From the NCBI RefSeq assembly GCF_002005545.1, contig NZ_LBMT01000001.1, forward strand, positions 1,324,301 to 1,388,300: 64,000 nt of DNA, in the 5' to 3' direction. Position 1 is the first letter of the stretch. Each line of letters begins with the position of its first letter. The stretch is from Streptococcus mitis. GTDB taxonomy: Bacteria > Bacillota > Bacilli > Lactobacillales > Streptococcaceae. Under the pieces are notes generated by a model. It saw only the letters and a list, made by a program, of their open reading frames with translations. It did not search any database and was not told where the DNA came from. Shown piece after piece: positions 7,635-16,309 of the stretch. The position numbers and the translations under genes were made by a program.

Positions 7635-7967
7635 ATGGAAATCGAAAAAACCAATCGTATGAATGCGCTCTTTGAATTTTATGCAGCGCTTTTGACAGAT
7701 AAGCAAATGAATTATATCGAGCTATACTATGCAGATGACTATAGTCTTGCTGAAATTGCAGAGGAGTTTGGTGTCAGTCGTCAGGCTGTTTATGACAATA
7801 TCAAGCGGACAGAAAAGATTCTGGAAGATTATGAGATGAAATTGCACATGTACTCGGACTACATTGTCCGCAGTCAAATTTTTGACCAGATTTTGGAGCA
7901 CTATCCCAAGGATAACTTTCTGCAGGAGCAGATAGAAGTTTTAACAAGCATTGATAATAGAGAATAA
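7635..7967 (+). CDS. ylxM: YlxM, helix-turn-helix partner of the signal recognition particle
   Basis: A 110-residue protein with an HTH like that of sigma factor region 4 ([26 protein letters not shown], residues 36-61). YlxM is encoded next to ffh in most Firmicutes and in streptococci stimulates the SRP GTPase cycle. The N terminus [16 protein letters not shown] matches the family, so ATG 7635 is the right start even though no RBS exists and the -10 box is only seven bases away. It is followed 12 bp later by ffh, forming an operon. Confidence 0.9.
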   Translation: MEIEKTNRMNALFEFYAALLTDKQMNYIELYYADDYSLAEIAEEFGVSRQAVYDNIKRTEKILEDYEMKLHMYSDYIVRSQIFDQILEHYPKDNFLQEQIEVLTSIDNRE

Positions 7968-7978
7968 GAGGAAGAAAA

Positions 7979-9550
7979 ATGGCATTTGAAAGTTTAACAG
8001 AACGTTTGCAGAACGTCTTTAAAAATTTACGTAAAAAAGGAAAAATTTCAGAGGCTGATGTCCAAGAGGCAACCAAAGAAATTCGCTTGGCCTTGCTTGA
8101 GGCCGACGTTGCCTTGCCTGTTGTAAAGGACTTTATCAAGAAAGTTCGTGAGCGTGCAGTCGGGCATGAGGTCATTGATACCCTAAATCCTGCGCAACAA
8201 ATTATTAAAATCGTTGATGAGGAATTGACGGCTGTTTTGGGTTCTGATACGGCTGAGATTATCAAGTCACCTAAGATTCCTACAATCATCATGATGGTTG
8301 GTTTGCAGGGGGCTGGTAAAACAACCTTTGCTGGTAAATTGGCCAACAAACTCAAGAAGGAAGAAAATGCCCGTCCTTTGATGATTGCGGCGGATATTTA
8401 CCGTCCTGCGGCTATTGACCAGCTGAAGACCTTGGGACAACAGATTGATGTGCCGGTTTTCGCACTTGGGACAGAGGTTCCAGCTGTGGAGATTGTTCGT
8501 CAAGGTTTGGAACAAGCCCAAGCCAATCATAACGACTATGTCTTGATTGATACGGCAGGTCGTTTGCAGATTGATGAGCTTCTGATGAATGAGCTTCGTG
8601 ATGTAAAAGCATTGGCTCAACCAAATGAAATTTTGCTCGTGGTTGATGCCATGATTGGTCAAGAAGCGGCCAATGTTGCGCGTGAGTTTAATGCTCAGTT
8701 GGAAGTGACTGGGGTTATCCTTACTAAGATTGATGGGGATACTCGTGGTGGTGCGGCCCTATCTGTTCGTCACATTACTGGAAAACCAATCAAGTTCACT
8801 GGTACAGGTGAAAAGATTACGGATATTGAAACCTTCCACCCAGATCGCATGTCTAGCCGTATCCTTGGTATGGGGGATATGCTCACTTTGATTGAGAAAG
8901 CTTCTCAAGAATACGATGAGCAAAAAGCCCTTGAAATGGCTGAGAAGATGCGTGAAAACACTTTTGATTTTAATGATTTCATCGATCAGTTGGATCAGGT
9001 GCAAAACATGGGGCCAATGGAAGACTTGCTCAAGATGATTCCAGGTATGGCCAACAATCCAGCCCTTCAAAACATGAAGGTAGATGAGCGCCAGATTGCT
9101 CGCAAACGTGCTATTGTTTCTTCTATGACGCCTGAAGAGCGTGAAAATCCAGATTTGTTAAATCCAAGCCGTCGTCGTCGTATTGCCGCAGGTTCTGGAA
9201 ATACATTTGTCGAAGTCAATAAATTCATTAAAGACTTTAACCAGGCTAAACAACTCATGCAAGGTGTTATGTCTGGCGACATGAACAAGATGATGAAGCA
9301 GATGGGAATCAATCCAAACAACCTTCCTAAAAATATGCCAAATATGGGAGGAATGGATATGTCTGCCCTTGAAGGAATGATGGGACAAGGTGGTATGCCT
9401 GACCTGTCAGCTCTCGGAGGAGCAGGAATGCCAGATATGAGTCAGATGTTTGGTGGTGGACTCAAAGGTAAAATTGGTGAATTTGCTATGAAACAGTCCA
9501 TGAAACGCATGGCTAACAAAATGAAAAAAGCGAAGAAGAAACGTAAGTAA
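7979..9550 (+). CDS. ffh: Signal recognition particle GTPase Ffh (SRP54)
   Basis: GTPase and signal-sequence-binding subunit of SRP, which delivers nascent membrane proteins to FtsY. It has 523 residues in the usual N-G-M order: helical N domain 1-90, G domain with GLQGAGKTTFAGKLA (P-loop, about 107-121), DTAGR, and TKIDGDTRGG, then a methionine-rich M domain (MGPMEDLLKMIPGM to about 440) that binds signal sequences and SRP RNA. The C terminus is an MG-rich stretch ending in a strongly basic tail KMKKAKKKRK. RBS GAGGAAG. Operon with ylxM. Confidence 0.97.
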   Translation: MAFESLTERLQNVFKNLRKKGKISEADVQEATKEIRLALLEADVALPVVKDFIKKVRERAVGHEVIDTLNPAQQIIKIVDEELTAVLGSDTAEIIKSPKIPTIIMMVGLQGAGKTTFAGKLANKLKKEENARPLMIAADIYRPAAIDQLKTLGQQIDVPVFALGTEVPAVEIVRQGLEQAQANHNDYVLIDTAGRLQIDELLMNELRDVKALAQPNEILLVVDAMIGQEAANVAREFNAQLEVTGVILTKIDGDTRGGAALSVRHITGKPIKFTGTGEKITDIETFHPDRMSSRILGMGDMLTLIEKASQEYDEQKALEMAEKMRENTFDFNDFIDQLDQVQNMGPMEDLLKMIPGMANNPALQNMKVDERQIARKRAIVSSMTPEERENPDLLNPSRRRRIAAGSGNTFVEVNKFIKDFNQAKQLMQGVMSGDMNKMMKQMGINPNNLPKNMPNMGGMDMSALEGMMGQGGMPDLSALGGAGMPDMSQMFGGGLKGKIGEFAMKQSMKRMANKMKKAKKKRK

Positions 9551-9553
9551 GAC

Positions 9554-9585
9554 AAGGGAAGGCCGCAGGGCTTTCCTTTTTTAGA
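9554..9585 (+). terminator. Terminator of ffh
   Basis: GGAAGGCC-gca-GGGCTTTCC hairpin followed by T-run. Confidence 0.85.
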
Positions 9586-9591
9586 AAGAAG

Positions 9592-9629
9592 AAAAATGAG
9601 CACTTCCGTAATTGGAAATGCTCGTTTTT
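9592..9629. terminator. Second hairpin, old terminator of uraA, bidirectional
   Basis: GAGCACTTCC (9598-9607) pairs with GGAAATGCTC (9614-9623) with one mismatch, with A tract before and T tract after. It sits immediately downstream of the uraA fossil on the minus strand. Confidence 0.75.
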
Positions 9630-9644
9630 GATGTGTTTAGATTC

Positions 9645-9910
9645 TTAATCTTTATTTTCGTATGCCAAGATCAAGTTCAAGATGATTCCTGTCATGGCTG
9701 ATATGATAGGGTAGTACCTGAAAGTGTTACTGGACCAAGTTTAAGGATAGCTCCTCCAAGTCCAAGGACCAACATAGCACTTGCGATGATGAGGTTACGC
9801 ATTTGAGAGAAATCAACACGTTCTTTAATCAAGACCTTCAAACCGTTGCTGGCGATAACCCCATAGAGAAGGATTGACATACCACCAAATACAGTTGATA
9901 AAGAGTCACT
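9645..9910 (-). pseudogene. uraA: 3' remnant of uracil permease gene uraA, frameshifted
   Basis: Only about the last 85 codons of a uracil/xanthine permease remain. The minus strand reads SLSTVFGGMSILLYGVIASNG, then VDFSQMRNLIIASAMLVLGLG and LKLGPVTLSGTTLS, all typical of the C-terminal helices of UraA. A tandem duplication of five bases (TGATA TGATA, 9699-9708) then shifts the frame to a stop; in the restored frame the original end continues ISAMTGIILNLILAYENKD and stops at 9645. The 5' part is missing and is replaced by the flavin reductase operon and its terminator. No start or promoter remains. Confidence 0.85.
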
Positions 9911-9935
9911 AAAAAAGGAACCATAACGGTTCCTA
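9911..9935 (-). terminator. Terminator of the apbE-flavin reductase operon
   Basis: On the minus strand AGGAACC-gttat-GGTTCCT followed by T-run (A 9911-9915 on plus). Confidence 0.85.
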
Positions 9936-9941
9936 AAATTA

Positions 9942-11180
9942 TTAATTACTTGCTCCAGATGTAGCGTCTGCGCCACCACCGTGGCCTCCAGCATCACCTG
10001 AATCAGAAGCTCCAGATGTGGCATCTGCGCCACCGTGTCCTCCAGCAGGAGCTGCAGCATTTCCACCAACTAGACGTTGACCAGTTGTATTAAGGTACCA
10101 GTCAAGCCATGGTTGGAAATTAAAGATGATTTCATTGATTCCAGCATATGAACCATCTGGATAGTACATTGCTTGGTAATTATGGGTATTAATAACGCCT
10201 TCTGGTGTTCCTGGCACAATTGTACGGACATATTCTTGGTCCCCATTACGCAATACGCCGACAACCCATTCAACATTTTTCATTCTAGAATCTGGCAATG
10301 TACCGTGTACTGTTCCTAATCTATTTCCTGATTGAGCACGTACACGTTTACCAAACATTGTATCTGGGTCTTGGTGTGCGTTATTAAAGTACAAGAATTG
10401 GTTATTATCATCTGCAAATGTCAATTCAAATGGCATTGCCTTCAAGAACATGTCAATTTGGTTAACTGTCAAGATACCGTGGTCTAATTTGACGTAAGTA
10501 TCTCCAGAAACAGCTCCAACAAGTTCAGCAGCTTTTTCTACCCATTCAGGATCATCTGGATCAACACCTTGGATGGTAGTTGCAATTGAATTTGTACAAT
10601 ATAAATCTTCTGGTTCAATTGGTTTTGGTTTTTTCAATTTTGAAACGACTCCCACATATTTTACAAAGTTGTCCAAGCATGTTTCAAGGAAATTAATAGT
10701 TCCTTCATTTGTGATATTGCCCTCTGCGTCAAATGCTTCTTTGGCTTTACCAAGAAGGAATTCGTTACCTGGAAGCGTATAGGCATTAACACCTGGAGCG
10801 TCAAGAATCTTACGAAGGTGAACTTGGGCACGAGAAGTACCTTGGTCGTAGTAAGAAGCTCCCACAATCATGACTGGTTTGTTTTCAAATGGATGAACTT
10901 CGTATGAAAGCCATTCAAGAACAGATTTAAGAGAAGCTGAGATTGTGTGGTTGTGCTCAGGAGTAGCAATAATGACACCATCAGCACGAGTAATTCTGTT
11001 ATACAAGAGACGCAATTGGAAACTTTCATCCCATTTTTCGTCTTGGTTAAACATTGGAACTTCGTCAATTTCGAGAACTTCTAATTCAAATTTGAGTTTG
11101 AAGTGACGACGGATGAATTCCAAGAGTTTACGGTTATATGATTGATCGTAGTTTGATCCTACAAGTCCAACAAATTTCAT
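9942..11180 (-). CDS. NADPH-dependent FMN reductase fused to a PAS-like domain and a tail with two flavinylation motifs
   Basis: A 412-residue cytosolic flavoprotein in three parts. Residues 1-190 are an NADPH-dependent FMN reductase domain (FVGLVGSN start; ATPEHNHTISASLKSVLEWLSY; GASYYDQGTSRAQ). Residues about 230-355 resemble the PAS_10/DUF438 fold (PFELTFADDNNQFLYFNN). The last 40 residues are a Gly/Ala/His-rich tail in which AGGHGGADATSGAS occurs twice with small changes. DATSGAS fits the ApbE substrate pattern D-g-x-(S/T)-(S/G)-A-(T/S), and apbE is in the same operon, so covalent FMN attachment to the tail is a reasonable inference. No signal peptide. Electron acceptor unknown. RBS TAGGAG; 18 bp after the preceding gene. 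Confidence 0.82.
   Translation of the reverse strand: MKFVGLVGSNYDQSYNRKLLEFIRRHFKLKFELEVLEIDEVPMFNQDEKWDESFQLRLLYNRITRADGVIIATPEHNHTISASLKSVLEWLSYEVHPFENKPVMIVGASYYDQGTSRAQVHLRKILDAPGVNAYTLPGNEFLLGKAKEAFDAEGNITNEGTINFLETCLDNFVKYVGVVSKLKKPKPIEPEDLYCTNSIATTIQGVDPDDPEWVEKAAELVGAVSGDTYVKLDHGILTVNQIDMFLKAMPFELTFADDNNQFLYFNNAHQDPDTMFGKRVRAQSGNRLGTVHGTLPDSRMKNVEWVVGVLRNGDQEYVRTIVPGTPEGVINTHNYQAMYYPDGSYAGINEIIFNFQPWLDWYLNTTGQRLVGGNAAAPAGGHGGADATSGASDSGDAGGHGGGADATSGASN
9952..10047 (-). repeat. Direct repeat encoding the duplicated flavinylation tail
   Basis: Two copies of about 40 bp (9952-9993 and 10009-10047) separated by 15 bp. They differ at a few third positions and by one inserted Gly codon, so both copies keep the same peptide DATSGAS. 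Confidence 0.8.
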
Positions 11181-11198
11181 TCTTTTTGGTCTCCTATC

Positions 11199-11804
11199 TT
11201 ACAAATTTTCCCAGTCAAATTCTTCAGCATCTTTGCGAAGTAGGGCTTGTGCGTTGCGCAATTTTTCTGTAATTTTTACAAAGATACGGAAGTCGTCAAA
11301 AGTGGCATCCAGTTTTTTAATAACATCAAGATCTACTAAATCTCCACTTGGGTTGAAGGCTTGAAGAGAATGTGAAAGCAAGAATTCATCTGGAAGGACA
11401 CTTGCTTTAATTTCTGGAGCATTCAAGATTTGGCGAAGTTGCATTTGAGCACGTGATGAACCAAGCGTACCGTAAGAAGCACCAGTAATCATGATTGGTT
11501 TGTTCAAAAGTGGGTAAATACCGTATGACAACCAAGCAAGAGCGCTCATCAAAACAGCTGGGATAGAGTGGTCATACTCAGGAGTACCGATAATAACGCC
11601 ATCTGCCTCTTCGATTTTAGCAGCAATTTCCAGAATTTCAGCAGGTACTTGCTTGTCAGCTGGCTTGTTAAAGACAGGGATATCCTTGATTTCAACAAGT
11701 TCAATTTCAGCTTTGTCAGCAAAGTGTTTTTGCATGTATTGAAGCAATTGACGGTTTGTAGAACGTTTTGAATTTGTTCCAACAATAGCAATAAGTTTTA
11801 ACAT
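11199..11804 (-). CDS. NADPH-dependent FMN reductase family protein
   Basis: A 201-residue flavodoxin-like oxidoreductase, homologous to the first domain of the next gene. It starts MLKLIAIVGTNSKRSTNRQL, with the FMN phosphate loop GTNSKRSTNR, and carries GTPEYDHSIPAVLMSALAWLSYG and GASYGTLGSSRAQMQLRQ, family hallmarks. It has no extra domain or tail. It sits between apbE and the tailed reductase, 18 bp before the latter. It may pass hydride-derived electrons to free or protein-bound FMN; the substrate is not known. RBS AAAGGAAA. Confidence 0.85.
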   Translation of the reverse strand: MLKLIAIVGTNSKRSTNRQLLQYMQKHFADKAEIELVEIKDIPVFNKPADKQVPAEILEIAAKIEEADGVIIGTPEYDHSIPAVLMSALAWLSYGIYPLLNKPIMITGASYGTLGSSRAQMQLRQILNAPEIKASVLPDEFLLSHSLQAFNPSGDLVDLDVIKKLDATFDDFRIFVKITEKLRNAQALLRKDAEEFDWENL

Positions 11805-11863
11805 GAGATTTCCTTTCTCTTTTTACATAATACGATTTTAAAACTCCATTGAAACAGTTGTCT

Positions 11864-12787
11864 CTATAGAGTAGGAATTCCTGAAGAACAGCTTAGGTGA
11901 CCTTCCTTATCAATGAGGATGACCTCGATGCCCTCCAAACTTTCGACTTGCCAAAGGATAGAAGCAGGTCTTTCTCCAAAGAGTCGAGTTGTCCAGATTT
12001 CACCATCAACTGATTTATCAGATATGATTGTTAGACTCGCTAGCTCCGTTTCAACAGGATATCCTGTCTGACTGTCAAAAATGTGATGGTAATCTTTTCC
12101 ATCGACTGTCAGGTGACGTTCATAAATGCCTGAAGTCACGACAGATTGATTGACAACAGGGATGGTCATTAAGTGATTTCCCCTAGGATTGGCTGGGTCT
12201 TGAATCCCGATTTGCCAAGGTTGATTCCCTCTTGCCTGATTTTTTCCAATGGTCAGGATATTCCCTCCCAGATTGATTAAGGCAGATGTCACTCCCTCTT
12301 CTCTAAGAAATTGGGCAACCTTATCTGCACTATAACCCTTGGCTAAACAACCTAGATCGATCTTCATTCCTTTCTGTTTTAAAAACACAGTAGAAGTAGA
12401 AGAATCTAATTCGATATAATGAGGATTGATTAAAGGGAGCACCGATTCAATTTCTTGAGGTTGGGCAACTTTGGCATCTGAAAAACCGATGCGCCAGGTT
12501 TGAATTAAGGGACCAATACTGATGTTGAGATGGCTAGAGGGCGCTAAGCTATGCTCTAACCCAAGTGAAATCAGTTCAAACAGGTCTGGATGAACCTTGA
12601 CGGGGGCTATTCCAGCTTGATGATTGATTTCCATCAACTCAGATTCTTGGCTATTGGCATTGAAGCGGTATTCGAGATCTCTGAGTAAATCAAAGGATTT
12701 CTGGAGCAAGATATCTGCTCGCTCATACACTAATGAAATAGTGATAGTGGTTCCCATTAGGCGTTCAGAATGTGAACTAAGAGGCAA
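11864..12787 (-). CDS. apbE: FAD:protein FMN transferase ApbE, cytosolic form
   Basis: Transfers FMN from FAD to a Ser/Thr in a short target motif, releasing AMP. 307 residues. Family motifs: MGTTITISL near the N terminus, KIDLGCLAKGYSADKV, NLGGNILTIGKN, HHIFDSQTGYPVE, and VDGEIWTT with the metal-binding Asp and Thr. The start is the TTG at 12787: AAGGAG lies eight bases upstream, and the family segment begins well before the first ATG (12757). Unlike most ApbE proteins there is no lipobox or signal peptide, so it acts in the cytosol. First gene of the operon with the two FMN reductases; the likely target is the duplicated tail of the 412-residue protein. Confidence 0.88.
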   Translation of the reverse strand: MPLSSHSERLMGTTITISLVYERADILLQKSFDLLRDLEYRFNANSQESELMEINHQAGIAPVKVHPDLFELISLGLEHSLAPSSHLNISIGPLIQTWRIGFSDAKVAQPQEIESVLPLINPHYIELDSSTSTVFLKQKGMKIDLGCLAKGYSADKVAQFLREEGVTSALINLGGNILTIGKNQARGNQPWQIGIQDPANPRGNHLMTIPVVNQSVVTSGIYERHLTVDGKDYHHIFDSQTGYPVETELASLTIISDKSVDGEIWTTRLFGERPASILWQVESLEGIEVILIDKEGHLSCSSGIPTL

Positions 12788-12876
12788 GCTACCAACTCCT
12801 TTCTCTTATGAAAAGAAGGTTGAAATATAGTAAATTTATGAAAAATGAACCCCTTACATTTTCTTTCCATGGTACT

Positions 12877-12905
12877 AGCATACCATAAAGTCAGCGTTTT
12901 CACAA
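12877..12905 (-). promoter_or_regulatory. apbE promoter with cre-like site in the spacer
   Basis: On the minus strand TTGTGA (12900-12905), 17-bp spacer, and TGgTATGCT. The spacer holds GTGAAAACGCTGACT (12889-12903), matching the cre consensus WTGNAANCGNWNNCW at 14 of 15 positions. A small palindrome ATGGTA-ctagca-TACCAT (12869-12886) covers the -10. Confidence 0.6.
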
Positions 12906-13027
12906 ATAAAATTTGTAAAGATGTCAAGAAATATGCTCAAGAAATGAAGAAAAATTGCAAGAATCCGTGTTAAGATACAGATTATTTACAATTTTTTACA
13001 AAAAAATAGGAAAAATCAGCCAAACTC

Positions 13028-13056
13028 TTGTAAACGCTAACAGTAAATGTTATACT
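13028..13056 (+). promoter_or_regulatory. nox promoter overlapped by a perfect cre site
   Basis: -35 TTGTAA (13028-13033), 17-bp spacer, TGtTATACT (13048-13056). TTGTAAACGCTAACA (13028-13042) matches the cre consensus at all 15 positions and covers the -35, so CcpA binding would be expected to affect nox transcription. Confidence 0.7.
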
Positions 13057-13093
13057 AGTAGGGTAAATTTAGAATGAAGGTAGGAAATTTTTT

Positions 13094-14473
13094 ATGAGTA
13101 AGATCGTTGTAGTCGGTGCTAACCACGCTGGTACAGCATGTATTAATACTATGTTGGATAATTTTGGGAATGAGAACGAAATCGTTGTATTTGACCAAAA
13201 CTCTAACATCTCTTTCCTAGGATGTGGAATGGCCCTCTGGATTGGTGAACAAATTGACGGTGCTGAAGGCTTGTTCTATTCTGATAAAGAAAAATTGGAA
13301 GCTAAAGGTGCTAAAGTTTACATGAACTCACCAGTTCTTTCAATCGACTATGATAACAAAGTAGTTACAGCAGAAGTTGAAGGGAAAGAGCACAAAGAAT
13401 CATACGAAAAATTGATTTTCGCTACAGGTTCTACACCAATCTTGCCACCAATCGAAGGTGTTGAAATTGTTAAAGGGAACCGCGAATTTAAAGCAACTCT
13501 TGAAAATGTACAATTCGTTAAATTGTACCAAAACGCTGAAGAAGTGATTCACAAATTGTCTGATAAGAGTCAACACCTTGACCGTATCGCCGTTGTTGGT
13601 GGTGGTTATATCGGTGTTGAACTTGCTGAAGCCTTTGAACGTCTTGGAAAAGAAGTTGTCCTTGTTGATATCGTTGATACTGTTTTGAACGGTTACTATG
13701 ACAAAGACTTCACACAAATGATGGCGAAGAACTTGGAAGACCACAACATCCGCTTGGCGCTTGGTCAAACTGTTAAAGCAATCGAGGGTGACGGTAAAGT
13801 TGAGCGTTTGATTACTGATAAAGAAACTTTCGATGTGGATATGGTTATCCTTGCGGTTGGTTTCCGTCCAAACACAGCCCTTGCTGATGGAAAAATTGAA
13901 CTCTTCCGTAACGGTGCCTTCCTTGTAGACAAGAAACAAGAAACATCTATCCCAGGCGTTTACGCAGTAGGTGACTGTGCGACTGTTTATGACAACGCTC
14001 GTAAAGACACAAGCTACATCGCCCTTGCTTCAAACGCAGTTCGTACTGGTATCGTTGGTGCCTACAACGCTTGTGGCCATGAATTGGAAGGAATCGGTGT
14101 GCAAGGTTCAAACGGTATTTCAATCTACGGTCTTCACATGGTTTCAACTGGTTTGACTCTTGAAAAAGCGAAAGCTGCTGGTTACAACGCAACTGAAACA
14201 GGCTTTAACGATCTTCAAAAACCAGAATTCATGAAACATGACAACCATGAAGTAGCAATTAAGATTGTCTTTGACAAAGATAGCCGTGAGATTCTTGGTG
14301 CCCAAATGGTTTCACACGATTCTGCAATCAGCATGGGAATCCACATGTTCTCACTTGCTATCCAAGAGCATGTGACAATTGATAAATTGGCATTGACAGA
14401 CCTCTTCTTCTTGCCACACTTCAACAAACCATACAACTACATCACAATGGCTGCACTTACAGCTGAAAAATAA
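13094..14473 (+). CDS. nox: NADH oxidase, water-forming
   Basis: FAD-dependent enzyme that oxidises NADH and reduces oxygen to water, regenerating NAD and lowering oxygen stress. 459 residues. N-terminal FAD fold [16 protein letters not shown], the single redox cysteine Cys44 in [10 protein letters not shown] (cycles through a sulfenate), NADH-binding [17 protein letters not shown], second FAD motif YAVGDCATV, and a C-terminal dimer domain with [24 protein letters not shown]. The gene is divergent from the apbE operon and followed by pdxST. Identification as water-forming rather than peroxide-forming rests on overall similarity to streptococcal Nox. Confidence 0.95.
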   Translation: MSKIVVVGANHAGTACINTMLDNFGNENEIVVFDQNSNISFLGCGMALWIGEQIDGAEGLFYSDKEKLEAKGAKVYMNSPVLSIDYDNKVVTAEVEGKEHKESYEKLIFATGSTPILPPIEGVEIVKGNREFKATLENVQFVKLYQNAEEVIHKLSDKSQHLDRIAVVGGGYIGVELAEAFERLGKEVVLVDIVDTVLNGYYDKDFTQMMAKNLEDHNIRLALGQTVKAIEGDGKVERLITDKETFDVDMVILAVGFRPNTALADGKIELFRNGAFLVDKKQETSIPGVYAVGDCATVYDNARKDTSYIALASNAVRTGIVGAYNACGHELEGIGVQGSNGISIYGLHMVSTGLTLEKAKAAGYNATETGFNDLQKPEFMKHDNHEVAIKIVFDKDSREILGAQMVSHDSAISMGIHMFSLAIQEHVTIDKLALTDLFFLPHFNKPYNYITMAALTAEK

Positions 14474-14482
14474 AATTTGATG

Positions 14483-14520
14483 AACTATCTGGCCTTAAGT
14501 TAAGGTCAGATAGTTTTTTA
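14483..14520 (+). terminator. Terminator of nox
   Basis: AACTATCTGGCCTTAA (14483-14498) pairs with TTAAGGTCAGATAGTT (14500-14515) with one G-T wobble, followed by T-run. Confidence 0.9.
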
Positions 14521-14556
14521 ATTAATCTGTACCCACACAATTACGTTTTTTTTATC

Positions 14557-14585
14557 TTGTGATTCCTTCTGTTCTGAATTAAAAT
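14557..14585 (+). promoter_or_regulatory. Predicted pdxST promoter
   Basis: TTGTGA (14557-14562), 17-bp spacer, TAAAAT (14580-14585). Confidence 0.5.
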
Positions 14586-14624
14586 GAAATGGTAGCTACC
14601 AATATAAATGATGAGGAAAAAGAA

Positions 14625-15500
14625 ATGACTGAAAATCGTTATGAATTAAATAAAAACTTGGCACAGATGCTCAAGGGTGGGGTTATCATGGACGTTCAGA
14701 ACCCTGAACAGGCACGTATTGCAGAAGCTGCTGGTGCGGCAGCTGTGATGGCCTTGGAGCGGATTCCGGCTGATATCCGTGCAGCTGGTGGTGTTTCCCG
14801 CATGAGTGATCCAAAGATGATTAAGGAAATCCAAGAAGCAGTTAGTATTCCAGTGATGGCCAAGGTCAGAATCGGGCACTTTGTTGAAGCCCAGATTTTA
14901 GAGGCTATTGAAATTGACTATATCGATGAGAGTGAAGTTTTATCTCCAGCAGACGACCGTTTCCATGTGGACAAGAAAGAATTCCAAGTTCCTTTTGTTT
15001 GTGGTGCTAAGGATTTGGGTGAAGCCTTGCGTCGTATCGCTGAGGGTGCTTCTATGATTCGTACTAAAGGAGAACCGGGTACAGGAGATATCGTTCAAGC
15101 TGTACGTCATATGCGTATGATGAATCAGGAAATTCGCCGCATTCAAAACCTACGTAAGGATGAGCTCTATGTTGCTGCCAAGGACTTGCAAGTCCCTGTA
15201 GAATTGGTTCAATACGTCCATGAGCATGGGAAATTGCCAGTTGTAAACTTCGCTGCTGGGGGAGTTGCAACGCCAGCAGATGCAGCGCTAATGATGCAAT
15301 TAGGGGCAGAGGGGGTCTTTGTCGGTTCAGGTATTTTCAAGTCAGGAGATCCTGTTAAACGAGCGAGCGCCATTGTCAAAGCGGTAACTAACTTCCGTAA
15401 TCCTCAAATCCTAGCTCAAATCTCTGAAGATTTAGGAGAAGCCATGGTTGGTATCAATGAAAATGAAATCCAAATCCTCATGGCTGAGCGAGGAAAATAG
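14625..15500 (+). CDS. pdxS: Pyridoxal 5'-phosphate synthase subunit PdxS
   Basis: Synthase subunit of the DXP-independent vitamin B6 pathway: combines ribose 5-phosphate, glyceraldehyde 3-phosphate and ammonia into PLP, as a dodecamer with PdxT. 291 residues from ATG 14625, which has GAGGAAAAAG upstream and gives the family N terminus [20 protein letters not shown]; an upstream in-frame ATG at 14589 has no RBS. The (beta/alpha)8 barrel shows the catalytic Lys80 in MAKVRIGH, Asp23 in IMDV, and the phosphate-binding GEPGTGD and GGVATPAD loops. Followed without gap by pdxT. Confidence 0.96.
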   Translation: MTENRYELNKNLAQMLKGGVIMDVQNPEQARIAEAAGAAAVMALERIPADIRAAGGVSRMSDPKMIKEIQEAVSIPVMAKVRIGHFVEAQILEAIEIDYIDESEVLSPADDRFHVDKKEFQVPFVCGAKDLGEALRRIAEGASMIRTKGEPGTGDIVQAVRHMRMMNQEIRRIQNLRKDELYVAAKDLQVPVELVQYVHEHGKLPVVNFAAGGVATPADAALMMQLGAEGVFVGSGIFKSGDPVKRASAIVKAVTNFRNPQILAQISEDLGEAMVGINENEIQILMAERGK

Positions 15501-16088
15501 ATGAAAATTGGAATATTGGCCTTGCAAGGTGCCTTTGCAGAACATGCAAAAGTGCTAGATCAATTAGGTGTCGAGAGTGTTGAAATCAGAAATCTAGATG
15601 ATTTTCAGCAGCATCAGAATGGCTTGTCGGGTTTGATTTTGCCTGGTGGTGAATCTACAACCATGGGCAAGCTCTTACGAGACCAGGATATGTTGCTTCC
15701 TATCCGAGAAGCCATTCTATCTGGTTTACCAGCCTTTGGAACCTGTGCGGGCTTGATTTTGCTGGCTAAGGAAATCATTTCTCAGAAAGAAAGTCATCTT
15801 GGAACTATGGATATGGTGGTCGAGCGCAATGCCTATGGGCGCCAATTAGGAAGTTTCTACACGGAAGCAGAATGTAAGGGAGTCGGTCAGATTCCAATGA
15901 CCTTTATTCGAGGTCCGATTATCAGTAGTGTTGGAGAAGATGTAGAAATTCTAGCAACAGTGGACAATCAAATCGTTGCAGCCCAAGAAAAAAATATGCT
16001 GGTAACTTCTTTTCATCCAGAATTGACTGATGATGTGCGCTTGCACCAGTACTTTATAAATATGTGTGACAAAAAGATAGTGGAATAA
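15501..16088 (+). CDS. pdxT: Pyridoxal 5'-phosphate synthase glutaminase subunit PdxT
   Basis: Glutaminase that releases ammonia from glutamine and channels it to PdxS. 195 residues, class I glutamine amidotransferase fold: [12 protein letters not shown] oxyanion region, nucleophile Cys82 in [10 protein letters not shown], and the His-Glu pair in TSFHPELT. Its ATG begins directly after the pdxS stop, so expression is coupled. Vitamin B6 genes of streptococci are usually controlled by a MocR-type regulator PdxR, which is not in this window. Confidence 0.96.
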   Translation: MKIGILALQGAFAEHAKVLDQLGVESVEIRNLDDFQQHQNGLSGLILPGGESTTMGKLLRDQDMLLPIREAILSGLPAFGTCAGLILLAKEIISQKESHLGTMDMVVERNAYGRQLGSFYTEAECKGVGQIPMTFIRGPIISSVGEDVEILATVDNQIVAAQEKNMLVTSFHPELTDDVRLHQYFINMCDKKIVE

Positions 16089-16090
16089 AA

Positions 16091-16309
16091 ATTGATAAAT
16101 CAAGCTTCGATTCGCTTTTTCCAAAGAATCATTTTTTAAGTCATCTGACAGTATTCTGTGATGTTAGATTTATTTACGATAAATTAGAAAAGAATGATTG
16201 TTTTGACTTAGCGCATACAGCTTATATGCTGAATATGGTGTTCAAGTATCTTTTATTTATTGAAAGCACTTTAGAGGATGGAGTTAAAATACTATTCTAT
16301 ACTGCTTAA
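16091..16309 (+). pseudogene. Stop-free 72-codon remnant of an unidentified gene
   Basis: Directly after pdxT one frame stays open for 219 bp in AT-rich DNA (KNHFLSHLTVFCDVRFIYDK, then LAHTAYMLNMVFKYLLFIES) and ends at the TAA 16307-16309, where the BOX element begins. There is no ATG at the front and no RBS. The composition looks protein-like but I do not recognise the family. It may be the 3' end of a deleted gene, or chance. Confidence 0.3.

Noticed and set aside
7801..8355. Minus-strand 184-codon frame inside ylxM-ffh
   Set aside because: Shadow of the real Ffh frame; no RBS, no family features, and Ffh is certain on the other strand.
9692..10069. Minus-strand 125-codon reading frame spanning the reductase tail and uraA relic
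   Set aside because: Its first half is the tail of the reductase gene in another frame and its second half the uraA fossil; the apparent fusion has no start signal.
13400..13939. Minus-strand 179-codon frame inside nox
   Set aside because: Shadow produced by biased codon use in the highly expressed nox gene.
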